In this document: piece by piece, positions 1 to 10,700 of the stretch
How the letters are laid out: the number at the start of each line of letters is the position of its first letter
How positions within the stretch are numbered: the first letter of the stretch is position 1
Assembly: GCA_020832515.1 (NCBI GenBank)
Contig: JAFIEN010000005.1
Span: 1-33,204 of the forward strand
Origin: Rubellimicrobium sp.
GTDB taxonomy: Bacteria > Pseudomonadota > Alphaproteobacteria > Rhodobacterales > Rhodobacteraceae
Length of the DNA stretch: 33,204 nt
Reading direction: 5' to 3'
The notes under the pieces: model-generated
Seen by the model: only the letters and a program-made list of their open reading frames with translations
Told to the model about the DNA's origin: nothing
The model's database searches: none
Translations under genes and position numbers: made by a program

Positions 1-273
1 CGGTTCTTCGTTCTGTCCTTCATCCGGGCCGGTCTGGTGGTCGCGGGGCTGTGGATCGGGCTGACCCTCGGGGGGTTGCCCGGCGCGATCATCGGCCTGG
101 GTCTGGCGCATCTGACAAGCTATCCCGCACTTGCCTGGGCCCTGCGACCGCACGGCGCATGGGATCCGGGGACGGATGCGACCTTCCTTGCGCTGGGCGC
201 GGCCATTGCGGCCGGTGCGGCTATGGTGCATGGCGATGTCATCCTTGCACTGTCGGCGCTACATCGGCCCTAG
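1..273 (+). CDS. C-terminal fragment of a probable polysaccharide flippase (Wzx/MATE-like membrane protein)
   Basis: The frame is open from the first base, and only the last 90 codons lie in the window. The GTG listed in the ORF track at 37 is internal to a longer gene. The visible protein is very hydrophobic, with three likely membrane segments (around VVAGLWIGLTLGGLPGA, IIGLGLAHLTSYPALAWAL and FLALGAAIAAGAAMV) and a short polar linker (RPHGAWDPGTD). This resembles the C-terminus of oligosaccharide flippases that move lipid-linked repeat units across the inner membrane. The role fits the Wzz and glycosyltransferase genes further along. The family call is an inference from hydrophobicity pattern and context; another multi-pass membrane protein is possible. 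The stop is 95 bases before the PKS start, so the two may be co-transcribed. Confidence 0.55.
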   Translation, partial: RFFVLSFIRAGLVVAGLWIGLTLGGLPGAIIGLGLAHLTSYPALAWALRPHGAWDPGTDATFLALGAAIAAGAAMVHGDVILALSALHRP

Positions 274-368
274 ACCCCGGGGCGGTGGGCGAGACGCCGT
301 CGTCCACGGCGGATTTGCCCCAAAAAGACCGCAAATTCGTGTAAGCTGAACATGGTGGGACCAGTCTG

Positions 369-3300
369 ATGAGCAAGCACATGATCGAGGGGCAAGACCC
401 GGAGGCGGTGTCGTCGACCGACATTGCCATCATCGGCATGGCCGCCCATCTGCCGGGTTCCGACACCGTGGATGCCTATTGGCAGAACCTGCGCGACGGC
501 GTGGAATCGATCCGCCACCTGACGCGGGAAAAGCTTCTGGCCGCGGGCGAGGCCGCGCATCTGATCGACCGGCCCGACTACGTTCCCGCTTGCGCCACTC
601 TGGATCGTTTCGCCGATTTCGACGCGGAGTTCTTTGGCTTCTCGCCCAAGGAAGCCGCGATCATGGACCCCCAGCACCGCCAGTTCCTCGAAGTGGCCTG
701 GGAAGCGCTCGAGAACGCGGCCCACCCGCCCGAGCATTTTCCCGGCCCCGTCGGCGTCTTTGCGGGCTGCGGCATGGGCAGCTACTTCTACTTCAACATC
801 TGCTCGAACCGCGACCTTGTGGATGGAACGGGCATGTTCCTCTTGCGCCACACGGGCAACGACAAGGATTTCCTCTCGACCCGGCTGTCGCATATCCTCG
901 ACCTCACCGGGCCCTCGGTCAACGTCCAGACCGCCTGTTCCACCTCGCTTGTCGCGATCCATTACGCCGCGCAATCGCTTCTGAACGGCGAATGCGACAT
1001 GGCGATTGCCGGGGGTGTGACGATCGAACTGCCGCAACTGCGCGGGTATCTCTTCAAGGAGGGCGAGATCCTGTCGCCCGACGGCCATTGCCACGCCTTC
1101 GACCATCGCGCGCAGGGCACCGTCTTCGGCTCGGGCGCAGGCGCTGTGGTGCTGCGGCGGCTGAAGGATGCGCTGGAAGACGGCGATCACATCTGGGCCG
1201 TCATCAAGGGCACCGCAGTCAACAACGATGGCGCGGCCAAGGCGGGCTATCTGGCGCCTTCGGTCGATGGTCAGGCCGCGGCGATTGCCGAAGCGCAGGC
1301 CGTGGCGGGCGTGTCGGCCGACACCGTCGACTACATCGAATGCCACGGCACCGGCACCTATCTGGGCGACCCGATCGAGGTCGCCGCCCTGACCGAGGCC
1401 TTCCGCAAGACGACCGACAGGTCCGATTTCTGCCGCATCGGATCGGTCAAGACCAACATCGGCCATCTGGACACCGCCGCCGGTGTGGCAAGCCTGATCA
1501 AGGCCAGCCTCGCGCTGCATCACCGGCAGATGCCGCCGTCCCTGGGGTTCGAGAAGCCAAACCCCGCCATCGGCTTTGACGGCTCGCCCTTCCGCGTCAA
1601 CGACCGACTGACCGACTGGCCCCAGCGCCCCCACCCGCCCCGCGCGGGCGTCAATTCGCTGGGCGTGGGCGGGACGAATGCCCATGCGGTGCTGGAAGCG
1701 GCGCCTGCGCGCGCAGCATCTGACGAAAGCGACTGGCCCTTCCAGATCCTGCCCCTCTCCGCCCGCTCGCGCGCCGCACTTGACGACGCAAGCGCCCGTC
1801 TGGCCGCGCATCTGACCGCGAACCCTGATCAGCCGCTGGCCGATGTGGCCTACACGCTGAAAGTGGGTCGCCGCGCCTTTGACCGTCGCCGGGTGATCGT
1901 GGCCGAAACGCATGAGGAAGCCGCCCGTCTTCTGACCGAGAACGACCCCCGCCGGGTCTTTACCCATTCGGTGGTGGCCGACGATCCCGGCGTCGTCTTC
2001 ATGTTCCCCGGCGGCGGCGCGCAATATGCCGGCATGGCCCGCGACCTTTACGAGACCGAGCCCGTCTTCCGCGACTGGATGGACCGTGGTCTGGCCGTGC
2101 TGGAACCAAGGCTCGACTACGATATCCGCGCGCTCTGGCTGGGCGAGGATCCCGAGGCGGAGGCGCGGTTGCGCCAGCCTTCGGTGCAACTGCCGCTGAT
2201 CATGATCGTTGAATATGCGCTGGCTCAGCTCTGGATGGCCTGGGGCGTCACGCCTGCCGCGCTGATCGGGCATTCGATGGGCGAGAATACCGCCGCCTGT
2301 GTCGCGGGCGTGATGGGGTTCGAGGATTGCATCGGCCTTGTCCACCTGCGGGGCAAGCTCTTCGACACGGTCGCGCCGGGCGGGATGCTGTCCGTGGCGC
2401 TGCCCGCCGAGGCGCTGCGGGCCTATCTGGGCGACGACCTCGACCTTGCCGCCGTCAATGCGCCGAACCTGTCCGTGGCGACCGGCCCGAACGCGGCGCT
2501 CGACGCGTTGCAGGCGCGGCTGACGGCCGAAGAGATCGACTGCCAGCGCATCCCCATCGACATCGCCGCCCATTCGCGGATGCTGGAAACCATCCTTGGC
2601 GATTTCGGCGCCTACCTCCGCTCGATCAAGCTGAACCCGCCGCAGATCCCCTTCATCTCGAACCGGACCGGGGCCTTCATCACCGATGAACAGGCGACAG
2701 ACCCCGATTACTGGGTCGCCCATCTGCGGAACACGGTGCATTTCGCCGATGGCCTGACCACACTGTCCGCCGATCCGGCGCGGGTCTATATCGAGGTCGG
2801 CCCCGGCAAGGCGCTGTCCTCGCTCGCAGGCCAACACGGCACGATCACCGCCAATCAGGTCATCGGCAGCCTGCGCCACCCGCAGGACGAGATCGCCGAC
2901 GACAAGTATTTCCTTGCCATGCTGGGCCGCCTTTGGGCGACCGGTGGCCGGTTCGACTGGTCCCAGATCTGGGGCGAGGCGCGGCGGAACCGCGTGCCGC
3001 TTCCAACCTATCCGTTCCAGCGCCAGACCTATTTCATCGAACCGGGCAAAGCGGCGGTCGAGGAACAGGCGCAGTGGCTGATGCGCGAGGACGACCCCGC
3101 GCAGTGGGGCTATCGCCCCGCCTGGACCCCCGCCTATGCGCCCTGCGACGTGGATGTGACCGGCGATCTGACGGATGCCGAGCGGCAGGTCTGGGCGATC
3201 TTCGAAGATGACGCCGGGATCGCCGCCCGCGTGGCCGCCCGCCTGCGCGGCGCGGGGCATGTGGTGACGACCATCCGCCCCGGCGATACCTTCGCCCGGC

Positions 3301-6300
3301 TGGACGATGACCGGCTGGTCATCGCGCCCGAACGCGGGCGGGAAAGCTACGACCTCCTGCTGCGCGACCTTGCCCAGCGGGGCCGGACGCCGACCCGCAT
3401 CCTGCACCTCTGGCTGGTGACCGCCGACGAACGCCACCGCCCGGGTTCGAGCTTCTTTCACCGCACGCAGGAACAGGGGTTCTGGAGCCTGTTTTACCTC
3501 GCCCAGGCCATGGCCGAGGAAGGCACCCCGCCCCCGCATCTGACCGTCATCACCTCGGACGCGATGCAGGTGCGGACCGAGGCGCTGCGCTATCCCGACA
3601 AGGCCACCGTCATGGGCCCCGCCCGCGTCATCCCGCGCGAATTTCCGGGCGTGACCTGCGCCGTCCTTGACCTGACGCTGGCCGCCAAGGCCGATCCCGA
3701 ACCGATGGCCCGCGCCGTGCTGGAAGAGGTCCTCGCCCCGCCCGCCAACACCGTCGCCGCGCTGCGCGACCGTCGCTATGCCCTGTCCTGGCGCGCGGCC
3801 CCGCTGGCCGACGCCGCCCTGCCGGTCACCGACGGCACCCCCGTCCTGATCACCGGCGGTTTCGGCGGCATCGGCCAGACGGTGGCCGAGGCGCTGATCC
3901 GGCGGCACGGCTGCCCCATCGTTCTGGTCAGCCGCAGCCCGCTTCCCCCCCGCGAAGACTGGCCCGCCCATATCCGCCGCTCGGCCGATGCCACCGCCCG
4001 ACGCATCCGCGCGGTGCAGCGGCTGGAACAGGCGGGCGGCACCGTCCTCACGCTGACCGCCGATGTCAGCAATGTCGAAGAGATGCGCGCGGCCCTGGCC
4101 GAGGCGGAAGCCGCACTCGGCCCGATCAAGGGCCTTGTCCATGCGGCGGGCGTGATCGACGACGCGCCGATCCTGTCGAAATCTGTCATGGGGATCGAGG
4201 ATGTCTTCACCCCCAAGATCCACGGCACACAGGTCCTTGACGGCCTCTTCCCGGACGGCCGGCTTGACTGGATGGCGCTGTTTTCCTCGACCTCGACGGT
4301 CACGGCGCCTGCCGGGCAGGTCGATTACGTCGCCGCCAACGAATATCTCAACGCCTTCGCCAAGGCCCGCGCAGACGGCAAGACGCGAGTGGTGGCGATC
4401 GATTGGGGCATCTGGTCGGGCGTCGGCATGGCCGCCGAGGCGATGGAGGCCCGCACCGGCCGCACCCCGCCGCCGTCCGAGCCCGTGGACCAACCCCTGA
4501 TCGACGCTGCGGGTTTCGACGGCGAGGGCAACCGCCTGCTGACCGCGACATGGACCCCCGCCACCCGCTGGATGCTGGACGAACACCGCACGCTCCGGGG
4601 CGACGCGCTTCTGCCCGGCACCGGCTATCTGGAACTGGTGGCCGAGGCGCTGGCCGTGCAGGGCGAGGACGGCCCGTTCGAGATCGCCGACCTGAACTTC
4701 CTGCGCCCCCTCCGCACGCCAGATGGCGAGGACACGCAGGTCCGCATCACCCTGCCCCGTAGTGAAACCGGCTATGGCTTCCGCGTGGAAAGCGCCACGC
4801 AGGGCACGGGCTTCGACCTGAATGCGGAAGGCGAGGTGCGACTTCTGCCGCTGTCGCCGCCCCCGCCGCTCGACCTTGCCGCCATCGCCGCGCGTCTGCC
4901 CGAACCCGAGCGCGGCACTTTGCGCTCGCCTCAAGAAGCGCATTTGAAGTTTGGCCCCCGCTGGCGAACCCTTACCGAGACGGCGACAGGAACCGACGAA
5001 GGCCTCGCCCGTCTGCGCCTGCCACCCAAGGGCGCGGAAGGCACCAGCCTTCACCCCGGCCTGATGGACCTTGCCACCGGCTGGGCGATGGGTCTGATCG
5101 CGGGCTATACACCCAGCCACCTCTGGGCCCCGGTCTCCTACGCATCGGTCCGCGTCTTCGGCCCCCTGACCGAGGACGTGATCAGCTGGGTCCGCAACGC
5201 CTCCCCCAACCGGGCCGAGGGGCAGACGGCGACGTTCGACATCACACTGGCCGCCCCCGACGGTCGGGTTCTGGTCGAAGTCACCGGCTTTACCATCCGC
5301 CGCCTCGACGGCGCGCTGTCCTTCGGCGCGGCCCCGCCGGCAAAGCCCACCGGACCCCGTCCGCTATCACCGGCCGAAGAGCGCCTGCGCCACAACCTGA
5401 CCCAGGGCATCCGGCCCGAGGAAGGCGCAGACGCCTTCTTCCGCGCGCTGGGCGCAGGCCAGCCGCAGGTCATCGTCTCGTCCCTGCCGCTGGATGGCCT
5501 CATCGCGCAGGCCGGGACGGAGACGGATGACGCCAGCCGCACCCAGAGCTTCGACCGCCCCCAGATGGAGGCCGATTACGTCGAGCCCGAGGGCGAGATC
5601 GAGACCCGCCTTGCCGCCTTCTGGCAGGATCTGCTGGGTGTCTCCAAGGTCGGCGCGAACGACAGCTTCTTCGATCTTGGCGGTCACTCCCTGATCGCCG
5701 TGCGCCTGTTCGCCATGGTCAAGAAGACCTTCCAGGTCGATTTCCCGATCTCGATCCTGTTCGAGGCGCCCACGATCCGCGCCTGTGCGGCCCTGATCGC
5801 CGAACAGGGCGTTGTCCCCGGCAAGGCCGACAGCCCGACAGCCCCTGCCCGCGCCCAGCGCCGCTTCACCCATCTTGTGCCCATGCATCAGGGCGAAGGC
5901 GGGCCGAAGACGCCCTTCTTCCTTGTCGCGGGCATGTTCGGCAATGTCCTGAACCTGCGCCATCTCGCCCATCTTCTCGGTACCGACCGCCCCTTCTTTG
6001 GCCTGCAGGCGCGGGGCCTTTACGGTGACGCAGACCCCCACCGCGACCTGACCGAGGCCGCAGCCGATTACCTGGCCGAGGTGCGGCAGGTGCAGCCGCA
6101 CGGGCCCTATCTCTTGGGCGGCTTTTCGGGCGGGGGGATCACCGCCTATGACATGGCCCACCAGCTTCGCGCGATGGGGGAAGAGGTCGCCGCCGTCATC
6201 CTGCTTGATACGCCCTTGCCGCAGCGCCGCCCCCTGACCCGGGCCGACCGCGCCGCGATCCAGTGGCATGAGATCAGGGCCAAGGGCCCCGCCTATCCGC

Positions 6301-6707
6301 TGATCTGGGCGCGGAACCGGATCGCCTGGGAAAAGTCCAAACGTCGCAAGCGCGCGCCCGAGGCGCTGGAAACGCCCCAGTTCCAGGACACCGCGATCGA
6401 GGCCGCCTTCCATGAGGCTATCGCCCGCTATCAGGTCCGCCCCTGGGACGGGCCGCTGACCCTGTTCCGCCCGCCGCTTGTGGGCAAGTGGGAGGTCGCC
6501 CCCGGCCGCTGGATCTCGTCCGAGCGGGCCTATGTGCTGCCCGACAACGACTGGACGCAATACGCCCCCGCGCTCGAGGTGTTCGAGGTGCCGGGCGATC
6601 ACGATTCCATGGTTCTGGAACCCAATGTCCGCGTCCTCGCCGCCCGGATGAAGCGCGTGATCGAGGCGGCAGAGCGTGCCCGGCCCGAGAGGCAGGCCGC
6701 CGAATGA
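369..6707 (+). CDS. Type I polyketide synthase, single module KS-AT-KR-DH-ACP-TE
   Basis: This 2112-residue multidomain enzyme should perform one extension cycle and release its own product. Domains in order: ketosynthase about 17-440 with active Cys190 (TACSTS), His326 (HGTGT) and His366 (NIGHLD); acyltransferase about 535-830 with Ser636 (GHSMGE) and His735 (AHSR); a ketoreductase structural part followed by a Rossmann part with GGFGGIG at 1163-1169 and the YxxxN tyrosine at 1320; a double-hotdog dehydratase-like domain with His1406 and Asp1567; a carrier protein with Ser1774 (LGGHSL); and a thioesterase with Ser1920 (GFSGGG) and His2078. Placing DH after KR reverses the usual modular order. 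GHSM favours malonyl-CoA, but the second AT motif (IAAH) is neither HAFH nor YASH. There is no loading domain, so the starter must come from elsewhere. The stop overlaps the next ATG (ATGA). The start at 369 was chosen as the first ATG before the KS; an ATG at 381 is possible. Confidence 0.95.
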   Translation: MSKHMIEGQDPEAVSSTDIAIIGMAAHLPGSDTVDAYWQNLRDGVESIRHLTREKLLAAGEAAHLIDRPDYVPACATLDRFADFDAEFFGFSPKEAAIMDPQHRQFLEVAWEALENAAHPPEHFPGPVGVFAGCGMGSYFYFNICSNRDLVDGTGMFLLRHTGNDKDFLSTRLSHILDLTGPSVNVQTACSTSLVAIHYAAQSLLNGECDMAIAGGVTIELPQLRGYLFKEGEILSPDGHCHAFDHRAQGTVFGSGAGAVVLRRLKDALEDGDHIWAVIKGTAVNNDGAAKAGYLAPSVDGQAAAIAEAQAVAGVSADTVDYIECHGTGTYLGDPIEVAALTEAFRKTTDRSDFCRIGSVKTNIGHLDTAAGVASLIKASLALHHRQMPPSLGFEKPNPAIGFDGSPFRVNDRLTDWPQRPHPPRAGVNSLGVGGTNAHAVLEAAPARAASDESDWPFQILPLSARSRAALDDASARLAAHLTANPDQPLADVAYTLKVGRRAFDRRRVIVAETHEEAARLLTENDPRRVFTHSVVADDPGVVFMFPGGGAQYAGMARDLYETEPVFRDWMDRGLAVLEPRLDYDIRALWLGEDPEAEARLRQPSVQLPLIMIVEYALAQLWMAWGVTPAALIGHSMGENTAACVAGVMGFEDCIGLVHLRGKLFDTVAPGGMLSVALPAEALRAYLGDDLDLAAVNAPNLSVATGPNAALDALQARLTAEEIDCQRIPIDIAAHSRMLETILGDFGAYLRSIKLNPPQIPFISNRTGAFITDEQATDPDYWVAHLRNTVHFADGLTTLSADPARVYIEVGPGKALSSLAGQHGTITANQVIGSLRHPQDEIADDKYFLAMLGRLWATGGRFDWSQIWGEARRNRVPLPTYPFQRQTYFIEPGKAAVEEQAQWLMREDDPAQWGYRPAWTPAYAPCDVDVTGDLTDAERQVWAIFEDDAGIAARVAARLRGAGHVVTTIRPGDTFARLDDDRLVIAPERGRESYDLLLRDLAQRGRTPTRILHLWLVTADERHRPGSSFFHRTQEQGFWSLFYLAQAMAEEGTPPPHLTVITSDAMQVRTEALRYPDKATVMGPARVIPREFPGVTCAVLDLTLAAKADPEPMARAVLEEVLAPPANTVAALRDRRYALSWRAAPLADAALPVTDGTPVLITGGFGGIGQTVAEALIRRHGCPIVLVSRSPLPPREDWPAHIRRSADATARRIRAVQRLEQAGGTVLTLTADVSNVEEMRAALAEAEAALGPIKGLVHAAGVIDDAPILSKSVMGIEDVFTPKIHGTQVLDGLFPDGRLDWMALFSSTSTVTAPAGQVDYVAANEYLNAFAKARADGKTRVVAIDWGIWSGVGMAAEAMEARTGRTPPPSEPVDQPLIDAAGFDGEGNRLLTATWTPATRWMLDEHRTLRGDALLPGTGYLELVAEALAVQGEDGPFEIADLNFLRPLRTPDGEDTQVRITLPRSETGYGFRVESATQGTGFDLNAEGEVRLLPLSPPPPLDLAAIAARLPEPERGTLRSPQEAHLKFGPRWRTLTETATGTDEGLARLRLPPKGAEGTSLHPGLMDLATGWAMGLIAGYTPSHLWAPVSYASVRVFGPLTEDVISWVRNASPNRAEGQTATFDITLAAPDGRVLVEVTGFTIRRLDGALSFGAAPPAKPTGPRPLSPAEERLRHNLTQGIRPEEGADAFFRALGAGQPQVIVSSLPLDGLIAQAGTETDDASRTQSFDRPQMEADYVEPEGEIETRLAAFWQDLLGVSKVGANDSFFDLGGHSLIAVRLFAMVKKTFQVDFPISILFEAPTIRACAALIAEQGVVPGKADSPTAPARAQRRFTHLVPMHQGEGGPKTPFFLVAGMFGNVLNLRHLAHLLGTDRPFFGLQARGLYGDADPHRDLTEAAADYLAEVRQVQPHGPYLLGGFSGGGITAYDMAHQLRAMGEEVAAVILLDTPLPQRRPLTRADRAAIQWHEIRAKGPAYPLIWARNRIAWEKSKRRKRAPEALETPQFQDTAIEAAFHEAIARYQVRPWDGPLTLFRPPLVGKWEVAPGRWISSERAYVLPDNDWTQYAPALEVFEVPGDHDSMVLEPNVRVLAARMKRVIEAAERARPERQAAE

Positions 6708-7699
6708 CACCGACGGTCCTGACCATCATCCTCAACTGGCGGACGCCCGGGATGACGCTGCAGGCCGCCGAGGCTGCGCTCCGCGAGATGGAGGGGATCG
6801 CGGGCGAGATCACCATCGTCGACAACGATTCCGGCGACGGCTCGTTCGAAATGTTGACGGAAGAGGTCGCCCGCCGGGGCTGGTCCCGCGTGCGGGTGCT
6901 GCAATCGGGGCGCAACGGGGGCTTCGGGGCGGGCAACAATTTCGGCATCCGCGCGGGCCTGCGGAACGGGGCGCGACCCGACTATGTCTACATCCTCAAT
7001 TCCGACGCCTTTCCCGACACAGGCGCGATCCGCGCGCTGATCGACCATCTGGAGACCCATCCCGACACGGGTTTTGCGGGCAGCTATATCCACGGCCCCG
7101 ACGGCGAGGCGCATCTGACCAGCTTCCGCTTCCCCTCGATCGCCAGCGAATTCGAAGGGGCGGCACGGACCGGCCCGATCAGCCGGATGCTCGGATCGCG
7201 CGCCGTGCCGATCCCGGTGCCGGACCGGACCAGCCGGGTCGACTGGCTGGCCGGGGCAAGCTTGATGATGCGGATGGATGTGCTGGACCGGATCGGGCTG
7301 TTCGACGAAACCTTCTTCCTGTATTTCGAGGAAACCGACCTTTGCCTTCGTGCCGCGAAGGCCGGCTTTCCGACCGACTATGTCCGCGACAGTTCGGTCA
7401 CGCATATCGGTTCGGCCTCGACCGGAATGCAGGAATGGAAGCAGGTTCCCGATTACTGGTTTCACTCGCGTCTTTACTATTTCCGGAAAAACCATGGCTG
7501 GTTCGGCGCTTGGGCGGCAACGAAGGCCCATATCGCCGGCGGCCTCATCCATCGCCTCCGCGCAGGTCTGACCGGCAAACGGCCAGTCGATCCACCCGGT
7601 TTCCTGCGCCGCCTCATTGCCCATGACACCGCAGCCCTACTTCGCCCGACCACACGCCGCGCGGACCCGCCGAGGGCCAGCGACCCGACAGGAGCCTGA
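6704..7699 (+). CDS. Family 2 glycosyltransferase, rhamnosyltransferase-like
   Basis: This is a 331-residue GT-A fold glycosyltransferase, expected to move a sugar from a nucleotide donor onto an acceptor at the cytoplasmic face of the membrane. The visible motifs are typical of the family: an N-terminal strand TIILNWRTP, the nucleotide-binding segment IVDNDSGDGS, NGGFGAGNNFGIRAG, the DxD-equivalent NSD in YILNSDAFPD, and the acceptor-loop block WLAGASLMM followed by FFLYFEETDLCLRA. The last motif is characteristic of the WbbL-type rhamnosyltransferase group. The ATG overlaps the PKS stop by four bases, so translation is probably coupled; the longer upstream ORF start at 6488 is inside the PKS. 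Its position between PKS and NRPS suggests it glycosylates the natural product or joins it to a glycan. Donor and acceptor cannot be read from the sequence. Confidence 0.9.
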   Translation: MTPTVLTIILNWRTPGMTLQAAEAALREMEGIAGEITIVDNDSGDGSFEMLTEEVARRGWSRVRVLQSGRNGGFGAGNNFGIRAGLRNGARPDYVYILNSDAFPDTGAIRALIDHLETHPDTGFAGSYIHGPDGEAHLTSFRFPSIASEFEGAARTGPISRMLGSRAVPIPVPDRTSRVDWLAGASLMMRMDVLDRIGLFDETFFLYFEETDLCLRAAKAGFPTDYVRDSSVTHIGSASTGMQEWKQVPDYWFHSRLYYFRKNHGWFGAWAATKAHIAGGLIHRLRAGLTGKRPVDPPGFLRRLIAHDTAALLRPTTRRADPPRASDPTGA

Positions 7700-7703
7700 C
7701 CCG

Positions 7704-10700
7704 ATGCCCCGCTTCTCTGCCGTCCTGATCGGAAACGAGTCCCTTGCCGTGCATTGCGGAACCCTGCTGATCGAGGCGGGCCATTCCTTGCGCGCCGTGG
7801 TCACCCGCAATGCCGAGGTGCGCAACTGGGCCAGCGGGCACGGCCTTCTGGTGATCGAACCCGGCCCCGGACTTGACAGCCGGCTTGCGGGGCTGTCCTT
7901 CGACTGGCTGTTCAGCATCGCCAACCTTGACCTTTTGCCGCAATCCGTCCTGTCGCTTGCTGCCCGGGGCGCAGTCAACTTCCACGACGGGCCGCTGCCG
8001 CGCTATGCGGGGCTGAACGCCCCCGTCTGGGCCATTTTGAACGGCGAGGCACAGCATGGCGTGACCTGGCACCTGATCGGTGGCGGGGTGGACGCGGGGG
8101 ACATCCTCGAACAGCGGATGTTCGACATCTTGCCCACCGATACCGCCCTGACAGTGAACCAGAAATGCTACGCAGCCGCGATCGAGGGTTTTCCTTCGGT
8201 GATCGCCCGGCTCGAGGCCGATGCCCCCGGTGCGATGCAGCAGGACCTGTCCACCCGCAGCACTTTCGCCCGCGACAAGCGGCCCGAAGCAGCGGGGCTG
8301 ATCGACCCGTCCGAGGCGGCGGATCGCATCCTCAGGCTGGTCCGGGCGCTGGATCATGGCGATTATCCCAATCCGCTGACACTGGCCAAGCTTTCCCTGC
8401 CGGATGGCCTTGCCCTTGTCGGCCGGGCCGAGCGCGCCGATGGCACGGGAATACCGGGGACGGTTCTGGCGGTGGATGGGGATAGCCTGACGTTTGCCTG
8501 CGGCGACGGGGCTGTCCGGGTTTCGGATCTGCGGCACCCCCGGGGCGTGCCGCTTCTGCCAAAGCTCGGGCCGGGCGACCGGTTGCCCCCCCGGCCCGAC
8601 GCCGGGGCGCTGGGGGCAGCACTTGGCGCAACGCTGAAGGACGAGGGGTTCTGGCGGTCGCGGCTGTCCGAGGCCATGCCCGCCGCGCTGCCCGATCTGG
8701 GCGGCACGCGCGCCACCGAACCCTTGTCGTGCGACCTGTCGCTGCCGGGGGCCTGTGATCCCGACCTTGCCAAGGCGGCCTTCGCCGCGCTTGTCCTGCG
8801 GATGGCCGAGGGAGAGGTTGCCGATTTCGACCTTGCGCGCCCCACCGATGCCCATGGCATCCAGAGCGACCGTCTTCCTGTCCGGCTTGCCGCCTCTGCC
8901 CCCCTGACGACCTTTGCCGAGGCCCTTTCCGACGCCCGCGTCCGGGCGCCCATGGCAGCCGACCTGCCCGCCCGACTGGGACGTCCTGCCCCCGGCCCGG
9001 CCAAGGTGGCGCTGTCGGACGATCCCGCGACCGGGCTTTTGCCCGGAACCGCCCTCACACTGGCAACCGCACGGGGCCATGCCCGGCTGAGCGGCTGTCC
9101 CGACCGGATCTCTCCTGCCGCCTTCGCCTTGATCGCGGGCCGGGTTCAGCACCTGTTCGACATGCTTGCGACGCTGCCCCCCGGGGCAACCGGGCAGGAC
9201 CTGCCGCTTCTTCCCCCGTCCGAGCGGCAGATGATCCTGACGGACTGGAACGCGACCGAAACCAGCGTCCCCGATGCCTGCCTTCACCATGCCTTCGAAC
9301 GCCAGGCAGCCGGCACCCCCGACGCCCCCGCCCTGACCTTCGAGAACACGACCCTCAGCTATGCCGAGGTCAACGCCCGCGCCAATAGCGCCGCGCATCG
9401 GCTTGTCGCACTTGGCGTCGGGCCCGGCACTCTGGTCGGGCTGCATCTGCGCCGGTCGGCGGAACTGGTGATCGGTGCGCTGGCGATCCTCAAGGCCGGG
9501 GGGGCCTATGTGCCCCTTGATCCGGCCTATCCGGTCGACCGCATCGCCCTTTACATCGAGGATGCAGGCACCTCCGTCATCGTCACCGACAGCGCGCTGG
9601 CCGCAGACCTGCCGCCGCACGGGGCCGCCGTCCTGTTGATGGACGAAGCCACCGAGGCACCCGCCACCAATCCCGAAACCGCCGTGACGCCGGCCGATCT
9701 GGCCTATCTGATCTTCACTTCCGGTTCGACCGGCCGGCCCAAGGGCGTGATGATCGAACATCGCAATGTCGCCAATTTCTTTGCCGGCATGGATGCCCGC
9801 ATCCCGCATGACCCGCCCGGCACATGGCTTGCCGTGACCAGCCTGTCCTTCGACATCTCGGTGCTGGAACTGTTCTGGACGCTGGCGCGCGGGTTCCATG
9901 TCGTCGTCGCGGGGGACGAGAACCGGGCGCTCGTCTCGTCGGGCAACATGCAGATGACCGGGCGCGGGATGGAGTTCAGCCTGTTCTACTGGGGCAATGA
10001 CGATGGCGTGGGGCGCGACAAGTACCGCCTGCTGCTTGATGGCGCGCGCTTTGCCGATGCGCACGGCTTCTGCGCCGTCTGGACGCCCGAGCGGCATTTC
10101 CACGCCTTCGGCGGGCCCTATCCCAATCCTTCGGTCACCGGGGCCGCCGTCGCCGCCGTGACGCGCAACCTTTCCGTCCGCGCCGGAAGCTGCGTCGCTC
10201 CCCTGCACCACACCGCCCGCATCGCCGAGGAATGGGCGGTGATCGACAACCTGACGAACGGACGCGCGGCCCTTGCCATTGCCAGCGGCTGGCAGCCGGA
10301 CGATTTCGTCCTGCGACCCGAGAATGCGCCCCCCCATAACAAGGCCGCAATGTTCACCGCCATCGACCAGCTGCGCCGCCTCTGGGCGGGCGAGGCGGTG
10401 CCTTTCCCGGCGGCGGGCGGCGGGACCTTCGACGTGCTGACGCAGCCCCGACCGGTGTCGAAGCGCCTTCCGATCTGGGTCACCACCGCCGGCAATCCCG
10501 AGACATGGCGCGAGGCGGGGTCGATCGGGGCCAATGTCCTGACCCATCTTCTGGGCCAGAGCATCGACGAGGTGGCGGGAAAGATCGCCATCTATCACGA
10601 TGCCCTGCGCGCGGCGGGCCACGATCCGAAGGATCACAAGGTCACGCTGATGCTGCACAGTTTCCTGTGCGACACCCGCGAAAGAGCGCGGGAGATCGCG

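Noticed and set aside
270-5120. 1616-residue minus-strand ORF opposite the PKS
   Set aside because: It is codon-aligned with the PKS. Its stops would need TTA, CTA or TCA codons in the PKS, which are rare at this GC content. The translation shows no domain and is Gly/Arg/His rich.
5367-6710. 447-residue minus-strand ORF opposite the PKS ACP-TE region
   Set aside because: It is a shadow of the thioesterase-coding frame and has no domain signature.
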